Assembly: GCA_019245455.1 (NCBI GenBank)
Contig: JAFARM010000310.1
Coordinates: 1-6,592, forward strand
DNA from: Sphingomonadaceae bacterium
Lineage (GTDB): Bacteria > Pseudomonadota > Alphaproteobacteria > Sphingomonadales > Sphingomonadaceae
DNA length: 6,592 nt
Direction: 5' to 3'
In this document: in pieces, positions 1-6,592 of the stretch
How the letters are laid out: every line of letters begins with the position of its first letter
Position numbering within the stretch: position 1 is the stretch's first letter
Position numbers and translations under genes: made by a program
Notes under the pieces: model-generated
The model's input: only the letters and a program-made list of their open reading frames with translations
What the model was told of the DNA's origin: nothing
Database searches by the model: none

Positions 1-2215
1 GCGCGGCGCTCGCGACGGCGTCGGTCAGGTCGACCGGCTCGATCGCCGGTGCCAGCCCGCCGGCGTCGATCCGCACCAGCTCGATCAGGTTGTCGAGGAA
101 GCGCCGCAGTCGCGCCACCGCCGCCTGGGCGACACCGGCTTCGGCCGGCGCGCGTCCGGCAATGGCGTCGACCGCCGCGGCGACCGCGGTCAGCGGCGTC
201 CTGAGGTCATGGCCGATCGACGACAGCAGGGCCGCGCGCAGCCGCTCGCGCTCCTTGAGCACGCTGACCTCGCGCACCTCGTCCTCCAGCCGCAGCCGCT
301 CGTGGGCCAGCGCCGCCTGGCCGAGCAGCGTCGACAGCAGCACCGCGCGCTCGGCGGGAACCGGGGTGCGTCCGTCGGCATCGGCGAGCCCGACGACGGC
401 GAGCACGCCGAGGCTGGTCTTCAGCGGCTGGAACTGCCAGTCGGCCGACACCAGCGTCGACGTGCCGACGCCCGCCGGCTCGCCGCTCGACCACGCCCAG
501 TCCGCCGCGGCGCGGTCGATCGTGCCGAGCGCCGGCACGTCGGGCGGGAAGGCGGCTTGCCGCACCCACTCGCCGCCGCGCTGGAAGAGGACGACGACCG
601 ACAGGCCGAGCAGGCGCGCCATCTCCTGCGCGACGACCGCGCTCGTCGCCTGCCAGTCCGACGCGCGGGCGAGCGCCTGGCCGAAGGCCGCGACGGCGGC
701 GTTCTCCTCGGCCGAGCGGGCGCCGAGCGTCGCCCGGCGGCGCAGACGGCCGGTCAGGTTGCCGGTGAACAGCGCGACGCCGATCAGGACGAACTGCGTC
801 AGCAGGCTCTGCGGGTCCTGGATGGTGAAGGTGTAGAGCGGGGGCAGGAAAAAGAAGTTGTAGGCGAGCCCGGCGGCGAAGGCGGCGGCGATCGTCGGGC
901 CGAAGCCGAAGCGCGCCGCTGCGGCAAGGACGGGCAGGAGGAACAGCAGGTCGATACCGCCGGCGCCGATCAGCGGCTGCACCGCCTCGCCCAGAGCAAC
1001 GGTGGCGGCGATGAGCAGCGCGGCGAGCGCATAGTCGCGCGGTGCCCCCCAGTCGCGCGGCGGACGGACGGCGGCTCGCGCGGGCGCTTCCTCGCCGGAG
1101 GGGATGACGTGGACCGCCAGCCCCTCGCTGCCGCGCAGCATGGTGCCGACGACCGACCCGTGGCGCAGCTCGAACCACCAGCTGCGGACCGACTTGCCGA
1201 GGACCAGCTGCGTCGCGCGCAGCGCCGCGACCTGGTTCCTCAGGCCGTCGATGACCGATTCCGCCGGCACGGTGGCGACCGTCGCGCCGAGCCCGGCGGC
1301 AAGCTGCAGTGCGGCGGCGATGCGCCGCGCCTCCGCCTCGCCGAAGCCGGCGGCGCGCGGCGTCTCGATGTGGACGACGTGCCACGACGCCCGCAGCGCG
1401 TCGGCGAGGCGCTTGCCGGCGCGCACCAGCGTGTCGGCCCCGGGCAGCTCGTTGACCGCGACCAGCACGCGCTCGCCGGCAGCGAAGGTGCCCGGCACGG
1501 CGTTGGCGTCGAGGTGGTCGAGCATGGCGCGGTCGACCGTCTGCGCCGCCCGCCGCAACGCCATCTCGCGGAGCGCCGACAGGTTGGCCTTGGAGAAGAA
1601 GTGGCCGAGCGCGCGCGACGCCTCGGCGGGGACATAGACCTTGCCCGCCTTGAGCCGCTCGATCAGTTCGTCGGGGGGCAGGTCGACGACCTCGATCTCG
1701 GCGTCGTCGAACAGGGCATCGGGCACCGTCTCGCGGACGCGAACGCGGGTGAAGCTGGCGACGACGTCGTTCAGGCTCTCGACGTGCTGGACGTTGAGCG
1801 TCGTGTAGACGTCGATGCCGGCGTCGCGCAGCTCCTCGACGTCCTGCCACCGCTTGGGATGCCGGCTGCCGTCGACGTTGGTGTGGGCGAGCTCGTCGAC
1901 CAGCGCCAGGGCCGGGCGGCGGGCGAGGACGGCGTCGAGGTCCATCTCCTCGAGCGTGTGGCCGCGATGGTCGAACCGCCGCCGCGGCACGACCTCGAAC
2001 GGGGCAATCAGCGCCTGCGTCTCGGCGCGGCCGTGGTGCTCGACGACGGCGACGACGGCGTCGGTGCCGGCGCGCAGCCGCTCGGCCCCTTCGCGCAGCA
2101 TCTCGAAGGTCTTGCCGACGCCCGGCGCGGCGCCGAGGAAGATCTTCAGCCGCCCGCGCGCCTCGCGCCGGGCGGCACGGAGCAGGGCGTCGGGCGAGGG
2201 GCGGTCGTCGGCCAT
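1..2215 (-). CDS. kdpD: KdpD, K+-responsive sensor histidine kinase (3' end cut by window edge)
   Basis: Membrane sensor kinase that activates kdp transcription through KdpE when K+ is limiting. I translated the - strand from the ATG at 2215-2213 and found 738 uninterrupted codons to the window edge, against roughly 890-900 in the family. The start is preceded by AAGG five bases upstream. The N-terminal KdpD domain (about 1-210) has a Walker A GAAPGVGKT at 28-36, a Walker B-like VDELAHTN at 106-113, and the family stretches HPKRWQD and TLNVQHVESLNDVV. A universal-stress-protein-like domain follows (about 245-370). Four close membrane segments lie at roughly 395-490, then an arginine-rich stretch (GRLRRRA), a GAF-like region (about 505-640) and the dimerisation domain with the H-box IGHDLRTPLT. 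The phospho-accepting histidine is H669, matching E. coli H673. The ATP-binding catalytic domain lies mostly outside the window. No frameshift or missing key residue was seen. It is transcribed divergently from kdpFABC. Confidence 0.97.
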   Translation of the reverse strand, partial: MADDRPSPDALLRAARREARGRLKIFLGAAPGVGKTFEMLREGAERLRAGTDAVVAVVEHHGRAETQALIAPFEVVPRRRFDHRGHTLEEMDLDAVLARRPALALVDELAHTNVDGSRHPKRWQDVEELRDAGIDVYTTLNVQHVESLNDVVASFTRVRVRETVPDALFDDAEIEVVDLPPDELIERLKAGKVYVPAEASRALGHFFSKANLSALREMALRRAAQTVDRAMLDHLDANAVPGTFAAGERVLVAVNELPGADTLVRAGKRLADALRASWHVVHIETPRAAGFGEAEARRIAAALQLAAGLGATVATVPAESVIDGLRNQVAALRATQLVLGKSVRSWWFELRHGSVVGTMLRGSEGLAVHVIPSGEEAPARAAVRPPRDWGAPRDYALAALLIAATVALGEAVQPLIGAGGIDLLFLLPVLAAAARFGFGPTIAAAFAAGLAYNFFFLPPLYTFTIQDPQSLLTQFVLIGVALFTGNLTGRLRRRATLGARSAEENAAVAAFGQALARASDWQATSAVVAQEMARLLGLSVVVLFQRGGEWVRQAAFPPDVPALGTIDRAAADWAWSSGEPAGVGTSTLVSADWQFQPLKTSLGVLAVVGLADADGRTPVPAERAVLLSTLLGQAALAHERLRLEDEVREVSVLKERERLRAALLSSIGHDLRTPLTAVAAAVDAIAGRAPAEAGVAQAAVARLRRFLDNLIELVRIDAGGLAPAIEPVDLTDAVASAA

Positions 2216-2271
2216 CGCCGCCTTGGTAGCCGCCGCGCCGCGCCCGCGCGAGCCTCGGGCGCGCCGACTTC

Positions 2272-2286
2272 ATGCAATGCTAATGC
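2272..2286. repeat. Short tandem ATGC repeats, candidate operator
   Basis: ATGCAATGCTAATGC contains ATGC at 2272-2275, 2277-2280 and 2283-2286. Seen as pentamers it is CATGC, AATGC, then AATGC after one extra T. It lies in the most AT-rich part of an otherwise very GC-rich intergenic region between two divergent units. Tandem short repeats in such a place could be a binding site for KdpE or another regulator, but the sequence does not resemble the E. coli KdpE site and the function is a guess. Confidence 0.3.
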
Positions 2287-2340
2287 GCCCGGCGTCATGT
2301 CGCCCGCGAAACTTAACGGCGGGCGCGCCTAGCTGGGCCT

Positions 2341-2360
2341 GCGCCGCCGTCCTGCGGCGC
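2341..2360 (+). other. GC-rich hairpin in the likely kdp leader
   Basis: A perfect 7-base inverted repeat, GCGCCGC (2341-2347) and GCGGCGC (2354-2360), encloses a six-base loop CGTCCT. It ends 19 bases before the ATG of the 27-codon ORF. If transcription starts upstream of it, the leader RNA would fold here. No U-tract follows, so it is not an intrinsic terminator. Such stems also arise by chance in DNA this rich in GC. Confidence 0.3.
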
Positions 2361-2379
2361 GCCGTGTGGATTGCGGACG

Positions 2380-2463
2380 ATGGCCGATCTCCTCTGGCTT
2401 GGCGTGCTCGCCGGGCTGTTCCTGCTGACGCTCGCCTTCGTGCGCCTGTGCGACCGGGCCTGA
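2380..2463 (+). CDS. 27-residue single-span membrane peptide upstream of kdpF
   Basis: The ORF has 27 codons from an ATG to a TGA one base before the kdpF ATG (TGAAATG). After MADLLW comes an unbroken hydrophobic run to about residue 21, then a short C-terminal tail, VRLCDRA, holding a cysteine and two arginines. It would be a single transmembrane helix, probably with the basic C-terminus in the cytoplasm. The tight spacing to kdpF and the plausible membrane segment argue that it is real and co-translated with kdpF. The ribosome site is weak: TGGA about nine bases upstream, or GGA very close. A TTG three codons upstream is a possible alternative start. From memory, and not checked, similar small ORFs ending in C(D/E)R precede kdpF in other bacteria. 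The function is unknown; an accessory peptide of the Kdp complex or a translational leader for kdpF are both possible. Confidence 0.6.
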   Translation: MADLLWLGVLAGLFLLTLAFVRLCDRA

Positions 2464-2464
2464 A

Positions 2465-2551
2465 ATGCTGCACCTGATCCTCGCCGGCGTCACCGCCGCC
2501 GGCCTGCTCCTCTACCTCGTGGCCGTGCTGGTGCGGCCGGAACGCTTCTGA
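2465..2551 (+). CDS. kdpF: KdpF, small membrane subunit of the K+-transporting ATPase
   Basis: A 28-residue peptide with one hydrophobic helix (about residues 3-23, including the run [13 protein letters not shown]) ending in RPERF. The length and the C-terminal Pro-Glu-(Lys/Arg)-Phe signature are those of KdpF; the E. coli protein has 29 residues. KdpF sits beside KdpA in the membrane and stabilises the KdpABC complex. It is too short for many gene finders. It starts one base after the preceding 27-codon ORF and has no clear ribosome site of its own, so its translation is probably coupled to that ORF. Its stop overlaps the GAGG ribosome site of kdpA. Confidence 0.93.
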   Translation: MLHLILAGVTAAGLLLYLVAVLVRPERF

Positions 2552-2558
2552 GGCCGCG

Positions 2559-4262
2559 ATGACCGTTCAGGGCTGGGCGCTGATCGCGCTGTTCGTCGCC
2601 ATCCTGGCGCTGTCGGCCAAGCCGATGGGGCAGTGGCTGTTTGCGCTGTACGAGGGGCGGCGGACGCCGCTGCACGCCGTCTTCGGTCCACTCGAGCGGC
2701 TGGTCTACGCCGCCGGTGGCATCGACCCCGATGAGGACCAGAGCTGGCGCCGCTACGCGCTGCATATGCTGCTGCTGAACCTCGCGCTGCTGCTCCTGAC
2801 CTATGCCGTGCTGCGAGCGCAGGCGGTGCTGCCGCTGAACCCGCGCGGGCTGGCCGGCATCGGGCCCGACGGCGCGCTGAACGTCGCCGTCAGCTTTACG
2901 ACCAACACCAACTGGCAGTGGTACACGGGCGAGGCCGTGCTCTCCAACCTTTCGCAGATGCTGGCGCTGACGATCCACAACTTTGCGTCCGCCGCGACGG
3001 GCATCGCCATCGCCTTCGCCCTGTTCCGCGGCTTCGCCCGGCGCGAGGCGGCGGGCGTCGGCAACTTCTGGGCCGACTTCACCCGGGTCACGCTCTACCT
3101 GCTGCTGCCGGCGTCGATCGTCTACGCCGTCTATCTGATCGCCAGCGGCGTGCCGCAGACGCTCGCCAGCACCGTGGACGCGACGACGCTGGAAGGAGCG
3201 AAGCAGACGCTCGTCGTCGGCCCGGTCGCCAGTCAGGAGGCGATCAAGATGCTCGGGACCAACGGCGGCGGCTTCTACAACGCCAACTCGGCGCACCCGT
3301 TCGAGAACCCGACGGCGCTGACCAACCTCGTCCAGATGCTGTCGATCTTCGTCGTCGGCGCCGGCCTGACGTGGACCTTCGGCAAGGCGGTCGGCAACGT
3401 CCGCCAGGGCTGGGCGATCCTCGCGGCAATGGCGGTGCTGTTCCTCGGCGGCGTCGCCGTCTGCTACGCGGCGGAGGCGGCGGGCAACCCGGTCCTCCAC
3501 CACTTGGGCGTTGCCGGCGGCAACCTGGAGGGCAAGGAGACACGCTTCGGCATCGCCGCCAGCGCGCTGTTCGCGACCGTCACCACCGACGCCTCGTGCG
3601 GCGCGGTCAACGCCATGCACGACAGCTTCACGGCCATCGGCGGCCTGATCCCGCTGTTCAACATCCAGTTGGGCGAGATCATCGTCGGCGGCGTCGGCGC
3701 GGGCATCTACGGCTTCCTGCTGTTCGCCGTGCTGACCGTGTTCGTTGCCGGGCTGATGGTCGGGCGCACGCCCGAGTACGTCGGCAAGAAGATCGAGGCG
3801 CGCGAGGTCAAGCTGGCGGTGCTCGCCATCGCCGTGCTGCCGCTGTCGATCCTCGGGCTGACGGCGCTCGCCTGCGTCAGCGCCGACGGGCTGGCGGTGC
3901 TGGCCAACAAGGGGCCGCACGGCTTTGCCGAGATGCTCTACGCTTTCTCCTCGGCGACGGGGAACAACGGCTCGGCTTTCGCCGGCCTGTCGGCAGGGAC
4001 GCCGTTCTACAATAGCTGGCTGGCGGTCGCGATGTGGATCGGGCGCTTCTTCATGATCGTCCCCGCGCTCGCCATCGCCGGCAGCCTCGCCGCCAAGAAG
4101 CACACGCCCGCCGGGCCGGGATCGTTCCCGACAACGGGGCCGCTGTGGGTCGGCCTGCTCGTCGGCATCATCCTGATCCTGGGCGGCCTGACGTTCCTGC
4201 CCAGCCTCGCGCTCGGCCCGGTCGCCGACCAGGCCGCCGTCGCCGCCGGCCAGCTGTTCTGA
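2559..4262 (+). CDS. kdpA: KdpA, K+-selective channel-like subunit of the Kdp ATPase
   Basis: A 567-residue polytopic inner-membrane protein (E. coli: 557) that binds and selects K+ before it passes to KdpB. It belongs to the superfamily of K+ transporters with four pore-loop repeats. All four filter loops are present: TNTNWQ at 115-120, GTNGGGF at 233-239, TTDASCGAV at about 342-350 and ATGNNGSAF at 466-474. The filter residues that match E. coli N112, G232, G345 and G468 are N116, G236, G348 and G471. Q120 corresponds to E. coli Q116, a position known to affect K+ affinity. Other family stretches include [41 protein letters not shown] and the C-terminal LALGPVA. The ATG has GAGG ending five bases upstream, overlapping the kdpF stop, and the N-terminus aligns with the known family start. 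No defects were seen. Confidence 0.99.
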   Translation: MTVQGWALIALFVAILALSAKPMGQWLFALYEGRRTPLHAVFGPLERLVYAAGGIDPDEDQSWRRYALHMLLLNLALLLLTYAVLRAQAVLPLNPRGLAGIGPDGALNVAVSFTTNTNWQWYTGEAVLSNLSQMLALTIHNFASAATGIAIAFALFRGFARREAAGVGNFWADFTRVTLYLLLPASIVYAVYLIASGVPQTLASTVDATTLEGAKQTLVVGPVASQEAIKMLGTNGGGFYNANSAHPFENPTALTNLVQMLSIFVVGAGLTWTFGKAVGNVRQGWAILAAMAVLFLGGVAVCYAAEAAGNPVLHHLGVAGGNLEGKETRFGIAASALFATVTTDASCGAVNAMHDSFTAIGGLIPLFNIQLGEIIVGGVGAGIYGFLLFAVLTVFVAGLMVGRTPEYVGKKIEAREVKLAVLAIAVLPLSILGLTALACVSADGLAVLANKGPHGFAEMLYAFSSATGNNGSAFAGLSAGTPFYNSWLAVAMWIGRFFMIVPALAIAGSLAAKKHTPAGPGSFPTTGPLWVGLLVGIILILGGLTFLPSLALGPVADQAAVAAGQLF

Positions 4263-4274
4263 GGACGTGAAGCG

Positions 4275-6284
<2,010 letters not shown>

Positions 6285-6294
6285 GGAACACCTT

Positions 6295-6592
6295 ATGCGC
6301 TCCGACCTCACCTCCGCCCTGCGGCCCGCGCTCGCGCTGACGCTCGCCTGCGCCGTCCTGCTCGGCCTCGCCTATCCGCTGCTGCTGACCGGCATCGGCC
6401 AGGCGCTGTTCCCGGTGCAGGCGAACGGCAGCCTCGTCCGCGATGCCAGGGGTACGGTGATCGGCTCAAGCCTGATCGGCCAGGGCTTCGCCAGCGCGCG
6501 CTACTTCCATGGCCGGCCGTCGGCCGCGGGCAAGGGGTATGACGCGACCAGCTCGGGCGGATCGAACCTGGGTCCGGCGCCGAGGGCGCTGG
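6295..6592 (+). CDS. kdpC: KdpC, K+-transporting ATPase subunit C (3' end cut by window edge)
   Basis: The first 99 codons are present; the family is usually about 190 residues. A short N-terminal tail is followed by one membrane helix (about residues 10-32, ALALTLACAVLLGLAYPLLL) and then the start of the periplasmic domain. Family stretches seen are TGIGQALFP, GSSLIGQGF, YFHGRPSAAG, YDATSSGGSNLGP and the conserved AL near the edge. KdpC binds KdpA and KdpB from the periplasmic side and is thought to raise the affinity of the pump. The ATG is ten bases after the kdpB stop, and GAGGAA overlapping that stop ends six bases before it. The residues after SNLGP are APRAL, where I recall T-(N/S) being more usual. 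The end of the gene is outside the window. Confidence 0.97.
   Translation, partial: MRSDLTSALRPALALTLACAVLLGLAYPLLLTGIGQALFPVQANGSLVRDARGTVIGSSLIGQGFASARYFHGRPSAAGKGYDATSSGGSNLGPAPRAL

Larger units (their letters stand above)
2216..2379. promoter_or_regulatory. Divergent kdpD / kdpFABC intergenic control region
   Basis: These 164 bases separate the start of kdpD (- strand) from the first small ORF of the kdpFABC transcript (+ strand). Promoters for both directions and any KdpE operator are expected here; this is inferred from the gene layout. I could not identify a convincing -35/-10 pair on either strand, nor the T-rich hexamer pair known from the E. coli kdp operator. The stretch does hold a relatively AT-rich island at about 2267-2286 with ATGC repeats, a second AT-richer patch at about 2309-2317, three GGCGCGCC octamers, and a GC-rich hairpin close to the small ORF. 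Confidence 0.6.

Noticed and set aside
207..2273. A 688-codon - strand open frame overlapping kdpD in another frame
   Set aside because: It is out of frame with the KdpD motifs and its product is almost entirely Arg, Ala, Gly and Pro. It could mislead an automatic annotator because kdpD itself has no stop in the window.
209..2332. A 707-codon + strand open frame antisense to kdpD
   Set aside because: The - strand frame from 2215 encodes a clear KdpD with Walker A and H-box motifs. The + strand product is low-complexity and unrecognisable, as expected for a GC-rich shadow.
2216..2379. A riboswitch (such as the cyclic-di-AMP class found before some K+ transporter genes) or an intrinsic terminator
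   Set aside because: The space is short, I see none of the conserved cores, and no stem is followed by a T-tract on either strand.
2918..4015. A + strand open frame inside kdpA
   Set aside because: It is a shifted frame of kdpA with arginine-rich low-complexity translation and no recognisable domain.

Overview
The window holds most of a high-affinity potassium uptake locus of the Kdp type. On the + strand lie a 27-residue small ORF, kdpF, kdpA, kdpB and the first half of kdpC. These would make KdpFABC, a P-type ATPase coupled to a channel-like K+ subunit. On the - strand, reading away from them, lies most of kdpD, the membrane sensor histidine kinase that controls the system. Both kdpD (its 3' end) and kdpC (its 3' end) run off the window. 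kdpE, the usual response regulator partner, is not seen; it may lie beyond the left edge, downstream of kdpD.

Layout: kdpD (- strand) fills positions 2215 down to 1. A 164-base divergent intergenic region (2216-2379) must carry the promoters for both directions. Then come the 27-codon ORF (2380-2463), kdpF (2465-2551), kdpA (2559-4262), kdpB (4275-6284) and kdpC (6295 to the right edge). Gaps between the + strand genes are 1, 7, 12 and 10 bases, so they are almost certainly one transcript. Shine-Dalgarno-like GAGG(A) sequences overlap the stop codons ahead of kdpA, kdpB and kdpC, which suggests translational coupling.

The DNA is very GC-rich (about 70% by eye) with strong G/C bias at third codon positions. 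This produces long spurious open frames, including one of 1273 codons antisense to kdpA-kdpB. Protein sequences resemble those of proteobacteria, and an alphaproteobacterial host is a reasonable guess, but nothing here fixes the taxon.

How the parts work: when K+ is scarce, KdpD would autophosphorylate at its H-box histidine (H669) and pass the phosphate to KdpE, which activates kdpFABC. KdpA selects K+ through four pore loops, KdpB hydrolyses ATP through the phosphorylated Asp of its DKTGT motif (D298), and KdpC and KdpF support and stabilise the complex. All key catalytic and filter motifs examined are intact. This is mainly a well-known system. The parts least explained by standard annotation are the 27-residue membrane peptide ORF ahead of kdpF and the short repeats and hairpin in the divergent intergenic region.
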